Origin: Cristatella mucedo
Lineage: Eukaryota > Bryozoa > Phylactolaemata > Cristatellidae
NCBI GenBank assembly: GCA_009760855.2
Contig: WPIO01000003.1
Location: 1,662,001 to 1,726,000, forward strand
Direction: 5' to 3'
DNA length: 64,000 nucleotides
A model generated the notes under the pieces. The model made no database searches and was not told where the DNA came from. It worked only from the letters and a program-made list of their open reading frames with translations. A program made the position numbers and the translations under genes. Positions 48,546 through 59,576 of the stretch are shown piece by piece; position 1 is the first letter of the stretch, and every line of letters starts with the position of its first letter.

Positions 48546-48817
48546 TTCCCATGGCAGCTAAACCTCCACTTCTTGCAAGCTCTGGAGTGGGCAGGGTTAT
48601 CCCAGATTTAATGTTATATGGAGGCCTTAATTCTATTGCTTGTAGCAATGGTTCAAATGAAATTATGTATGATTTATATTTATATACAGCCACTCTTAAT
48701 AGAAATATACACCCGAAATATAGAGCGTTACTTAGGCGCGATAGGATTGTGCTTCGGGTCGACAACACTGGCTGGGTGTCAGCTCTGGGCTATTCGTTGA
48801 GAGGGCCTGTATAGTGC
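48546..48817. other. no supported gene
   Basis: The plus frame at 48500-48814 (ending NTGWVSALGYSLRGPV) is open but starts in the L2 remnant. I cannot assign a family. Confidence 0.35.
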
Positions 48818-49115
48818 ACTGTAATAATCATAACACATTTGCATAGCTCCCTCAGAGAACTTAATCTCTTTCTAGGCACTTTGCAGATGCTCGAAGGAAT
48901 CATAATCGAATGGTTAGTGGTAGCATGCTCTATGTCAACAAGCATAACATGGTTACAGGTGATTTGCACAGAGTCAGCATGCTAATATGCTTAGTGGCAT
49001 CATGCACGGTGTCAGCACGAAAAACCACAACGGATGAGTCACATGGTCAAAATGCTGTAATAAAAGATGCGTTTTAGCCTCTTTTTAAATGTCATCCAGT
49101 CATTATCTCCTGCAA
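48818..49115 (-). mobile_element. L2-2 3' tail, copy F
   Basis: The plus strand reads TAATAATCATAAC, the stem-loop (CTCAGAGAACTTAATCTCTT and AGGCACTTTGCA), then the reversed CTGAC/GCATGC motifs, and continues into the end of the coding part near 49080 (TTTTTAAATGTCATCCAGTC). Confidence 0.75.
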
Positions 49116-49129
49116 CTCACCTAGTGAAT

Positions 49130-49785
49130 ATTATGCAGGAGAGTCTTGTATAAGCTAAGTGGCTTTCGGTACTGGGTGGCAGCCAGCAGACCTCATCTCA
49201 CGACATAAAGAAGGTGAGAAGCACAGCTGTATGTAGGAAGGCCGTCGAGGAAGTGAGAGTAGCAGGGAAGAAGCAGGTCCGGATGAAGGCAGGAAAGGAT
49301 GAAGGTCACAGTCCGCAGCCTCAGAGCAGATCTTTTTTGCGTAAGAATCGTGGAGTTGAGTTCCACAGTCTAGGACCTGCAGACCAAAAGCGTCTGTCGC
49401 CAACGGCCCTTTTGAATGTCGGAACGGAACAGCTAATGTATGGTCCATAGAGGACCTGAGGATGCGAGGAGGCTGAAACTGCTGCAGCAGTTGGCTAGGT
49501 ATGAAGAAGCCAAGCGGTTGCTCAGCCTAAGAGATTCACTCTGTATCCATTGATCAACGGGAGGTAGTCGCAGCTCCTTCAGCCGAAGAGATACCCGGCT
49601 GAACCTCAGGGGTTGGTTAACTAGCCTTGCAGCAATATTCATCACCAGTCGCCTAATGTCTTTTTCAGTAGCTCAACCAAAGTTGAATAGCAATAATCCA
49701 GCGTAGACGGAACTAAGGAGCGTCGCAGGTCTGATAGTTGGACGGAGCTTGCTGGTAGGTACGACTGCTTCAACGAAAGCCTGCT
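49130..49785 (-). mobile_element. diverged L2-1-like ORF2 fragment
   Basis: Minus strand: MNIAARLVNQPLRFSRVSLR, LKELRLPPVDQWIQSESLRL, SSYLANCCSSF and degraded GPLATDAF and LWNS equivalents. The substitutions differ from other L2-1 copies, so it may be an older subfamily. Confidence 0.75.
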
Positions 49786-50100
49786 ACAAAATGAAAGAAA
49801 CAAAATGAAGAGGATTCGCGTTTAAGAGAGGGAGGCGTTGCATCCTAGCTTGCTTGCCAGAGAAATTGGGCCCAACGCTTGGTAATCGCCGGTCCGTATT
49901 AGGACTCCCGAGAAAGTTGGTAACGAGTCTGCAGCTGCTCTTTTAATATTGGCGAATTTTGGTCTGCGATCTGGCGTACAAAGTTGTTTTTTGCAAAAAC
50001 ACGTGCTGCATATATCGTCTGCCTATTTAGAGGGATCTCTCAGGGGCTCCTGTTGGCTTGGCTTCTTTTGACGGCACAGTATCAGCCATGGAAAAGCGTG
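49786..50100. other. no gene seen
   Basis: Spacer between the L2 fragment and the unrecognised open frame. On the minus strand the latter's frame ends at 50101. Confidence 0.4.
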
Positions 50101-50490
50101 TCATAGTCTTGCAATGGAGAACTCGTTCTCGTACAAGCCCCCCAGGTTGGCGAAGGCACCTGAACGTGAAAAAGATGCAATCGCTGTCCTGCTGACTGCC
50201 TCCCACAAGGCGTTGCAGAGAGTTTCTGGATGTATGCCCACACCGTGTGGCCCGACAATTCCGATTGCACGTTCATCCAACAGACCGTTAATGCAGTTCG
50301 TATTGACATTCCCGAGCTGGGAGTAGCCATCGCCAAAGGCTATAATGCCCTCCTCGTTCGGAACCCTCATCAGCATTGGCACTTGCTTACGGTGGCGCCA
50401 CGGATGAGAGTTCTCCGCTCCCACAAAAACTGCCTCCTTAAGCCAGCCATCCCACGAGTAATCCCTCGTTATTATATGGTTTTACCCGTT
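50101..50490 (-). CDS. unrecognised open frame, about 128 codons
   Basis: The minus-strand frame is open from about 50490 (after a TAA) to a stop at 50101, without an ATG near its start. It reads NHIITRDYSWDGWLKEAVFV, GAENSHPWRHRKQVPMLMRV, GIIAFGDGYSQLGNVNTN, GLLDERAIGIVGPHGVGIHP and GLYENEFSIARL. It has mixed composition with many Gly, Trp and aromatic residues and no low complexity, so it looks like folded protein. I cannot place it in a family. The absence of a start codon means it could be an exon, a transposon remnant or the end of a decayed gene. The opposite strand is partly open too, which weakens the case. Confidence 0.35.
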
Positions 50491-52080
50491 AAAGAAATGC
50501 TAGTATCTACTGCTTAAAGGTGATAAAATTGCTGCCGCACATCTGCAGCCGACAGCCCATCGCATTGGAATGATGCGTAAGTTCACTTTGAGGGGGTAGC
50601 ATAACTGGCTGCGGTCAATAGGTGAAAAGACATTAGCCATGTTTGTGCGTGCTGGATTCTCTATGTTTATGTTTGTGCTGGAGATAACGATGAGGGTAAA
50701 CATCGCTAACTCCTTCCGCATTGTATTGGAGGTAAATGACTTCATAAGTACTGCAATAACTGGTAGCTGTGTGTTTGCTGCACACTGAAATCCGGCTAGT
50801 TCGGAGGGTAGAGGTGCAGAGGGTCAGAAATCTGCTTAAAACACGCTGCTAGCTATGCACAGTCACGATTTCTTTTCCTGCATACGTAAAGTGACTAGAT
50901 ATATAGACATATTTACTTCTCATAGGGTGCTATGTAAAGGCCATCATTATAGTTATTATTGTAATTATTCTCATTAATGACGTGGTAGCTACTTCTCAAA
51001 CCATTCATCATAATCGTTGCCTGCATTCCTCTGACATTGCTTTCGTAGTTCGATGGAACGCTAGCATCGCTCTTTCACTCGCGTTCGATTTCATGGTACT
51101 TCGAGTCCAGAGATTCGTACGCCTTCTACAGCTTTTGTTACTGGAATCTTCGAGAATTATCCGGAACCTGGAACCTTCTCAAGTGGTTACTTTCCCTCAC
51201 TCGCCCACCCACTGCCGCTCTCCTTCGTTGGCGAATACAAGTCATACAGGCATACGTAGCGAGCCGGCTGAGGTGGACACTTAAGCGACCGTCAATTTCG
51301 GAAGTAGATTGAAGGCAACAATCAAAGGCGCATACACAACCATTAACAATACTGCATTTTCACAAACGGAAACGCCACTAAATGTAGCAATCCAAAACTT
51401 TACCCATGAGCAACAACTTGCAGGTAAGCCTGCAAGAAATAATGATAAGAATAAGAATTTATATAGAGCCCTCAGTGAACTTAATCTCTGCCTCTTCGTC
51501 TCTGCCTCTCTCTCGGAAATTTGCATGTGCTGTAAAGGAAGTATGAAGCATGAAATTCTTAAACACCATTAATCATAACGCGAGGATGGGTAGTTTAACA
51601 ATAACAGTTGATGAGAAGCTAAAAGGTAGGTCAATGCCGTTCATATCACGTGCCCTGCCCTCTCATTTAATACTTGTATATTTTACCAATGCCTCCACTG
51701 CGGCCTCACTCTGGCGATACCTGTATGTGAACGCAATAACGAAAAGTACACGATAGCTCGCTTGGTGTAATCTGCTCAAAAATGCATTACCCTACTCACC
51801 TACTACGCTACTCACCTAGGCATGCGAGTTAGTTCAAATTACCAAAGACACTGCAAAATTGCTGTAGAATAATGCCTAACTTGTCATTTTGTGTCGAAAA
51901 AACCGGGAGTACGTAAACTTCGCTACCGAAGCAAATAAGCAAAGCGTGACCGCGGCGCCACCAACCGACCGAGGCAGCCATTCATGACGACCGGGATGTG
52001 GCATGTCCCGTTGTCCCTTGTAACAGTACTCCAGCACATCGCCTGCCATTATGAGACGAGATGAAGGTGTATATATATAA
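50491..52080. other. no supported gene
   Basis: AT-rich mixed DNA. Near 51445-51500 (minus) there is a short fragment of the L2-2/SINE2 tail (plus strand ATATAGAGCCCTCAGTGAAC, TTAATCTCTGC). Nothing else is recognised. Confidence 0.4.
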
Positions 52081-52196
<116 letters not shown>

Positions 52197-52204
52197 CAAA
52201 ATAA

Positions 52205-52320
52205 ACTCTCTCTTTCTCTCTTTACTCTATACTAAGAGTAAAAAATCTCTATCCGAACGTTTCAAATACGCTGCAGGGCTGAGCCCGCGACCTCGGTCTT
52301 CAACGGTGAGCATCCCTGCA
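52205..52320 (-). mobile_element. SINE2 fragment
   Basis: Minus strand: GACCGAGGTCGCGGGCTCAG (the B-box area, GGGCTCAGCCC), then AAACGTTCGGATAGAGATT and a decayed tail. It is the same order as SINE2 at 11683-11835, with the A-box end missing. Confidence 0.6.
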
Positions 52321-52825
52321 GAGGCGTTGCAGGGGGTGGGCAGGGGGAGGGACAGATGTTCCCGGGCGCCAAGGCCAATGGGGTTCCGAAAGAGAAATGG
52401 AGAGTGCATATTTTTTTCAACTTTTTCTTGTGAGAATACCAATCTTGACTGTAAGCCAGTCCTTGTTTCAATAGACTTGACTATTGCTGGCTGAGCTACT
52501 TACGCATGTTCACAAACTTAAACCACGCTGTAGCTTGACGCTCTGGCGGCACACACACGACGACACGGTAACACCGAGGGTGCTTTAACCACCGTGCATT
52601 CGGCTGGCGCTCGCAGCGGAACAAGCACACGGCCGATCACCCCTCGTTTACCCCTCCGTCGGCGTTCCAACTGCCTCCCGTCCGCTCACCCAATTCTGCC
52701 TGCTACGGGCGGGCTGTGTTGCGCCAAGGACGCGCCCGGCATACTACGCCGCGTCAAGGGCGAACCAGCGCGCCGCGGCTGAACACCGGAACGCTATTAC
52801 GCCACACAGGCTAGGCTAACTTAAC
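52321..52825. other. no supported gene
   Basis: Mixed, then GC-rich from about 52540. No element boundary or inverted repeat for the hAT copy that follows was found. Confidence 0.4.
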
Positions 52826-54150
52826 TGGCTGTGCTACGACAACGCAGCAGTCATGTCTAACCACGTTTCAGATGTCCAAAAGAGAATACTGTCCCTGAAG
52901 GAGAAGGCAATTTTTGCAAATTGTGATAACCACAGCTTGAAGCTGGCAGAAGTTCGTGCTGCAAGTCGAGATTCCGTTGCCATTACCTTTTTTGGAACAA
53001 TTGAGAGCACCTACTTATTCTTTTCAAAGATCAAAATTGCATTTCACTTTACAGCAAATGTAAAGCGCCTAGAGAGAGATTAAGTTCTCTGAGGGCGCTT
53101 TATCAAGTGAATTATTATTATTATTATTGTTATTATTATTATTATTATCAACTCTGAGTTGGGAAGATCTGAAGGAAGTCTTAGCCCTCACGGTCAAACG
53201 TGACTCTGCAACTCTGGTTGAGTGCATGAAAGCTATCAATGCTGGACTTATCAGCATTGTAGGTTTTTTGGAGCATCACCTTCAACTGCAGTCTGAGGAC
53301 ACAAGAGGAACGCGTGACACAAGAAGTGAATTTGGCAATCTCCTACGTTGTATTTTGAATTTTAACATTGCGGCTCTGCTGCCATTTTGGTACAGCATCT
53401 TAGGGAAGATTGACCGCACTCAGAAATGACTGCTGCACGACAAAGATAAACTTCAGAGACATCTCTTGTGACCTCCACTCTCTTGAGATTGAGTTGTCAA
53501 GACTTCGAGATGACCGCTCCAGGAATCACTGCTAGATGTAGAAAGTGGATGTGAATTGTGGGGAGCTACGGTTGAATGAAGAATCCACGGAAGGACTCAA
53601 GTGTGCGGAGAACTCGCTCAAGATGTCGGTCATGAGGCAGCGGGGGGGGGGAGATTTCAAGAGTAATGAAGAAAAGCATAGACAAGCTCCGACAAGGCAT
53701 TGCATGTAGGGCTTTCCCGGTTCACAGATCTTGATGTCAAATTTGGTTTCCTGTTGGAAGTTAGGCAGCTTTTGAAGACACTTGACCAGATCAAAGCCCG
53801 CCCGCAATGTCAAGATCTGGGAGGCTTCTATTGTTCAGACCTTGATCTAACAGAGCTTTAGAACGAAATATGTGACAGCAAAATCTGTCTTGCCATACGT
53901 TGCGACTTAGCACTAAAGAAACCGGTGGACCTCATTGCTTTCCTCGTCAGTTACGGATAAGATGCGTTTCCTAATGTGAGAGTTGCCGTGCTGCAAGTAC
54001 TTCTCACCGTAGCTGTATCAGCTGCCAGTTGCGAATATTCCTTTCGCAAGCTGAAGATAATCCTGTCTTATCTGGGAGCATCAATGGGGAAAGATTGACT
54101 CTCCAATTCGGACTGGTTAAGCATAAAGGAAGAAACTTTTGAAAATATTT
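52826..54150 (+). pseudogene. decayed hAT-type transposase (zinc finger MYM1-like)
   Basis: The plus frames decode to CYDNAAVMSNHVSDVQKRIL, AIFANCDNHSLKLAEVRAAS, VAITFFGTIESTYLFFSK, then LSWEDLKEVLALTVKRDSA and NLLRCILNFNIAALLPFWYS. Later come RFTDLDVKFGFLLEV and a hAT C-terminal dimerisation region (FPNVRVALQVLLTVAVSAAS, CEYSFRKLKIILSYLGASMG). This order is that of DUF4371/hAT-C transposases, also annotated as ZMYM1-like. Multiple stops and frameshifts break it. An L2-2 tail is inserted at 53031-53149, and G9 and other indels lie inside. The N-terminal zinc finger is missing. It cannot make a functional transposase. Confidence 0.85.
53031..53149 (+). mobile_element. L2-2 3' tail inserted in the hAT pseudogene
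   Basis: It begins AATTGCATTTCACTTTACAG, then GCAAATGTAAAGCGCCTAG, a near-perfect stem-loop ending GGGCGCTTTATCAAGTG and an (ATT)n run of about 40 bp. TCAA occurs at both borders and may be a short target duplication. Coding similarity to hAT stops and resumes across it. Confidence 0.88.
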
Positions 54151-55315
54151 ACTTTTAATTTGTAATAGACCATTTTGCTACTTTCAAGAACAGAAAATTC
54201 CTTTGAGTAAAAGCTGCGATAGCTACCTTGTACCTTTACTACAGCTAATAAAGGATTCTCAACTCGATATGCCTGTTATCGTGTGTTTTTTGCATTTCTT
54301 CATCCAGTGGAGCTACTTTGCAGCAATTTTTGACAAGATTGTTGACAGGAGGGAGGAGGGGGCGGCGCCGTTTGTAGCTTTGTCCTCGGGGTGCCGAACC
54401 ACACCTTCGCACCCCGGCAGCCCAAACTAGGGCTTTATCGCCGCAAGATTTGCCGGCCTTCCATCCTTCTATCTAATCGATTGTCCCGGCCCGGGTCTGG
54501 GCACCGATACCTACGAGGTGAATAACCTCCGCCAAGGTTCACTTATTGCGCTAAGCTGAGCGAACAACATTTCGTTAGCCCAGCGGTGGGCGGAGCGGCA
54601 GTCAGCTGACAGTCAGGTCACGTGCCTGGCCGCAGCGCACGCCATCCTGGCCGGGCGGGCGGCCGTGAATTTGGCGCGGAGCGGATCAGCTCAACCTCGA
54701 GCTTAAGTGGCGCAGCTGCGCACGGCGGTCAATGCGCTAACTTCAAAATCCGCGTGAAAATCCGCTCTGTCAGCGCTCCAAAAGCTCGCTACGCTCGATT
54801 CTTACTCGAGCTGTCGCAACTACTTAGTCCTACCATTAGCTCGGCTCCTATCCGTTCTGGGGGAGTTAATCCGAGGGAGTTATCTCCGCTCCGAGGGAGC
54901 TACGAGCTGAAGGTGCTGAAGGGCGCGAGGCCTTGCGCGCGCAGGCTTTTCTCGACACTCTGAACAGAGTTCCTTCAACCCCGTTTTTGAGGGCCTGAAG
55001 CTTCGCGTCCAGAAGAAGGCGCCCAGCTCGGCTCAGTCTCGTTAGACTGGCCAGAGGAGACCGACACTGCCGGTTCGCCGCTCGGAAAACATTATCCTAG
55101 TCTTGCAAGTATGTCATCCCCCTGAGGAAACAGCTACACTGCTTCAAGCATTGACATTCGCGCCGAAAGCCGTCCGTACTGGGAACATCGAGCGTCACAT
55201 CTAAAGAAAACTAGGTACCCCTTCTCTGGAGAGCGCTTTCAACCTGCGTGATGAAAGTAGCCCCCTTCATATAAGCTTTGAGAGTGGCGCATTAAATGCG
55301 GTTGACCCTCACGCT
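54151..55315. other. CpG-rich block, no supported gene
   Basis: CpG-rich from about 54350 to 55080 with overlapping frames, including plus 54622-54963. There is no domain, splice or repeat evidence. Confidence 0.4.
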
Positions 55316-55331
55316 ATGCACACAAACACAC

Positions 55332-55371
<40 letters not shown>

Positions 55372-55452
55372 ATAGATATATAAATATTCTATATATGTGT
55401 GTGTGCGTGTGTGTGTGTGCGTATGTGTGTGTGTGTGTGCGCGCGCGTGTGT
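55316..55452. repeat. compound CA/TA/TG microsatellite
   Basis: Alternating purine-pyrimidine runs (CA, TA, TG, short TA, TG with CG) for about 135 bp. Confidence 0.95.
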
Positions 55453-55549
55453 CTTGGTCACGTGGTCCCACTTAGCATCACGGCGTAGCCAGAATTTTGA
55501 CACGGGGGCTTAACCTCGACCCTCAATTACGAGACGTTACCAATTTGGT

Positions 55550-55980
55550 GTGCGGCTTTCATCTGGACAAAACTAGGCTGCAAACATAGCACTCGTAACG
55601 GCGGTGTTCTCAGCCGACGCGCGACGAATACTGGTGACGTCAGAACCTTGTATCAATGATTATCTCGTCGTTCAACGACTCGATAGTGCGTTCCGTGCTA
55701 AACGCACATACGCGAATAAAGAACTCCATCTTTCAGGTCAAACGTTCACGAACAGAGTTAAAAGCAATGCATCTAGCAGGCTGACGACTGCTGAGGGACC
55801 TCACTCAGCACTTATCCATCATTTCCGACACCAAATGTTGCAAAAGTGGTGGGCGACTTCCTGTTCCGGGCATAACTACGCCGCAAACACAGAGCGCTCG
55901 TAATGACGATCGTCTCAGGCGACGCGCAAAGAATAATAGCCACGCGTATCACGCTTAGCGACTCGTGAGTGCCGCACTAA
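55550..55980. repeat. diverged tandem duplication, about 300-bp unit
   Basis: CTGCAAACATAGCACTCGTAA ... CAGCCGACGCGCGACGAATA near 55580-55630 recurs as CCGCAAACACAGAGCGCTCG ... CAGGCGACGCGCAAAGAATA near 55870-55930, with matching flanks. I place the shift at roughly 300 bp. Confidence 0.65.
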
Positions 55981-55983
55981 GGC

Positions 55984-56038
55984 ACGCAGGTACGCTGACA
56001 GTAGCAGTATCGCCGACGCAGGTACGCTGACAGTAGCA
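55984..56038. repeat. 32-bp direct duplication
   Basis: ACGCAGGTACGCTGACAGTA plus GCA occurs at 55984-56006 and again at 56016-56038, identical, with a 9-bp spacer. Confidence 0.95.
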
Positions 56039-56607
56039 ACGACGAACGATCATACCTCAACGTAATAATTCCGTATCCATGGCATAGTTAGTTTGACAGC
56101 AGCAAAGGACTAGCTTAAATGCTGATGCCGAGTTCGGAATTACAACAGACTGCCTATCTCATGGTGTGGGATTTCATGCGGCCTCGGTCATAGATTATCC
56201 CGCAATCGGCTCCTAGTCATTGCAACAAGTCAGGAACAGCATATTTTAATCACGCTTGTCTGCATGATATCAGTTATCTGGCATTTGTTATCATTTTCCA
56301 AATATGCTTCACTAATGATGATTTATCGTGTATTTTGTTTTGCTTTGCCGCGTCAGGTTTTGTAGATTATTTTTTATCTAAGATTGGGTGCAATTTAGCA
56401 CTACGCATTGTCTATAATAATATTGGCTTTAATTAGGTTTACTTGTTACATTCACTTAAGGATACTAGTGGTATGTATTATTCTGTTACACAATTAGCAG
56501 GTTTTTTGGTTGCTCTAGTTATTTAAATCCGCGGATATTTTTTATTTACAATGCCAAGGGTGTGGAAACATTATCCGTATATATTCTGCTAAAGCTGTTT
56601 CATTCCT
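56039..56607. other. no gene seen
   Basis: Becomes AT-rich. No exon or repeat is recognised. Confidence 0.45.
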
Positions 56608-56965
56608 GCGCTTGAAGACCGTTGGCGACAGAAGCTTTAGTTCTGCAGGTCCTAGACTGTGGAACTCGTTTCCACGATTCTTACGCAGCGACAACTACTC
56701 TCCAGCTGCCGACTATGACTCGTCGTCTCCAGCAGTTCTGAGCTTCCACTTCCATGCTGCTCACCACCCCAACTGCTCTCCTGACTCCGCCACGCTTCCC
56801 ACTTTCTCTTTGTTGCGTCAAATGACGTCTGTTGGCTACCGAATGCGTACCGAAAGCCGCCGAGGCTGTGGGTGCGCTATAAAAAACTCTCTTGCATAGC
56901 ACCCACATGGTCTCTGTGGCTTTGTGGAGTAGCAGACGGAGATGCGCATTACATTTACATCTGAT
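56608..56965 (+). mobile_element. L2-1 3' end, short copy
   Basis: LKTVGDRSFSSAGPRLWNSF, PRFLRSDNYSPAADYDSS, VGYRMRTESRRGCGCAI, then CACCCACATGGTC ... GTGGAGTAGCAGACGGAGA and ATTACATTTACAT. It is 5'-truncated, with an open frame, like the copy at 38755. Confidence 0.88.
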
Positions 56966-57499
56966 ACAAGAGATTCTTGGGAAAAAGAGCAGCGGCTGCC
57001 GATTGCAGCGTCCATCGAACAGTGCTACCTACCACGCCCACTTCGGCTGCAAAGTTCAGGTCGGCTTCCATTTCAACTGAAGGTGCCGTTGATGACAATT
57101 GCGATGCTTTTCGATGAGCCAACACACTAATAGCTAGTGTCACAATCTGATCTTGATGACTTGGTGGGAGGCCTCTACTTGACAAAACGGTCGGCTGAAC
57201 TCCTCGGCTCTAGACCAAAAGAGAGAAATTTATTTTCCTGCTCTGGGTACTACAGTTTTGCGGTATAGACATCGTGAAAAAGAGTTTCTTCCGCAATTTT
57301 CGACGGAGGCCTCACCAGTCTATTGCAGCAACGTCAACGGTCTAGTTTACTAAATGGAAAGGTGATACGATCCAACTGAGTGGAGACTATTTATTCATTG
57401 AACCCGAGTTTAAAGGGAGTTTTATAATGGAAATTGACTTTATTTACTCCTAAAAATTAAGCGAATCTTAATTCTTGCCTGCTATTTGCCCCACCCTCA
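56966..57499. other. no supported gene
   Basis: Short overlapping frames only (plus 56942-57130 and minus 56955-57185). Nothing is assigned. Confidence 0.4.
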
Positions 57500-58150
57500 G
57501 AGTGATCATTGGAAAATTGCCTTTTTTATGGAGGTAGCGAATGGTCCTCTGAAATGCATCTCCCAGTGAATTTTGACCTTCATCGACTGCCTTTTTCGCC
57601 CTCCGTCACACTATCCGATTATTATACGAAAAACAACTATGCTGAGAGTCTGAATCAAGACGGTGATACCTTCAAGTACTTACAAGAAAAACTAGTTCCT
57701 CAAATTAGAGAGGCAAAGATAAAAGTCTCTTACGCTTTATTAGTCCACAGATAAGAGAATTGTTCAAAGGCACACAGTTTGCACTAACAATGACTGGGTT
57801 AGATTTGCAGGCATGGAATGGATTTTAGTCAGTTTTAGATAACTTTATCGGCAATCACGTCTGCTTACTGAGCGAGAATCGTTGAGAACATGATTCAACT
57901 TTATGCGGCACTTAGCAGCAGAATGAGTATTATGATATATTTTCTAAGCTCTCACCTTGACTATAATTTCGTCAAATTTAGGAGCATTCAGCGAGGAACA
58001 GGGAGAGAGGTTCCTTCAGGACGTTCGTGAAATTGAGCATAGATATCAAGGCCGCTGGAATGTTTCCATGATGGCCGATGGCTGTTGAAGCCCGAGGCAG
58101 TATATTCCAGCTGCTGAGCATTGCAGAAAGTCGAGGAAAATGCAGCTTAA
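57500..58150 (+). pseudogene. decayed transposon-associated protein remnant
   Basis: The frames decode to SPSVTLSDYYTKNNYAESLN, YLQEKLVPQIREAKIKV, then shift to SPQIRELFKGTQFALTM and LQAWNGF, and end with AFSEEQGERFLQDVREIEHR, YQGRWNVSMMADGC and AAEHCRKSRK. The EEQGERF...RYQGRWN block is familiar from many repeated uncharacterised proteins in arthropod genomes that I take to be transposon-related; I cannot name the superfamily. Stops and frameshifts are frequent, and the section around 57830-57960 is nearly unreadable. Confidence 0.6.
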
Positions 58151-58955
58151 AATCATTTAACCAAATTAAGGAAGATTTCTGATTAAATTGTGCATAACCT
58201 AGATGATACTTTTATTAAACAATTGTAAAAACTGTATGTATTGAAAGTATTGTAAATTAAAAGCGCAAATTAGTACAAATCCTGACGTACAGGGTTAAAA
58301 CAGGTTACAGGTTCTTACACATCACAAAATATACTTGAATCACCTATTACATTGAAAGAAACTGACAAGGATTTTTCATTTTAATCAAGCTTTATCAATC
58401 ATAATCTAGCTGATTTAGTGCACTTCCTCCTGCTTAAATAAAGGCCGTCATCGGCTGTAATAATAACAATAAAACCCAGCATTAAACTACGGTATGTAAT
58501 ACCGTTCGGCTAAGGCACCTCGTCAGGGGCCTCGTCAAGTTTAATCTAGTTTTAAAGTAGCAGTGGCTAACCCTGTTAATTTTGTTCCTTGTCCCAGCAA
58601 CCGCCAACTCCTCGAGGTGCTACCTTCCATTGGAATGTTCTACTAGGTCAGCATTACGCTTACCCACTTTTGGACCACCTACATCGAAAGAAATTTCACT
58701 CCATCTTTTTCACTGCCGCGTAACGTCCAAGAACACCCTGCAATCAGCCAACTAGCCCCCTATACAGCAACCAAGTCCATGCATAGCAACGTACAACATT
58801 ACTACAGCAGGTAGCATAGCAATCAGTGCTAAGTAAAGTAGAGGTTAACTGATTCAAAAGCCTCATTTATGTAGCCGTAGAAGAGCCTTACTGATATCAC
58901 CCTTCTTTAAATTGGCAATAAAAGATTGCCAGCTGCAAGACTCAATACCCAAAAC
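58151..58955. other. AT-rich spacer, no gene seen
   Basis: AT-rich with no supported exon or repeat up to the start of the satellite. Confidence 0.45.
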
Positions 58956-59576
58956 CTGGGTCGTACAGTGCTTTTGTCTCACACCTTAGCTACAATTACC
59001 TCGGCCATTCGGCAGCAATGCACTGCAATTGACTGCAATGGCCCGGGCCAATATGGCAGTCTTAGCAATCTGATGCAAAATGCCCTGAAATCGGTTTTGC
59101 AATGCTCCCATTTTAAATGCATGTTACAAAGCGCACTATTTAAAGTCAACCACATCATTTTAAGCAATTTTGCTTGTAGAATCTCGGGCAATGCATGGCA
59201 ATCTGCGACAACGGCTCGGCTCGAAGCAGCAATCCACTACAATCCGTGGCAAGTCGACCACAAATTGGCTGCGAAAAGTGCCAATGGTCATCGCATTTCA
59301 AATTTCTTTGTACAAAATGTAAAATCGTAGGACTTTCAAGCTATTTTGCTCGTTAATTGTCAAAAATTCACGACAATCAATAGCTATGGCAGAGACCAAT
59401 ACCGAAATCCGTGGAAAATCGATGAGAAATCTACTGCACCAAGCTCAAATTCTCATTCAGTCTAACACCTCACTGCGCACCACACACACACTTTCAACTC
59501 TTTCAACAGCTCTGACTGTTTACTCTTAAGCAATGCATGGCGATCGATGACAATGGCCCGGGAAAATACGACAATC

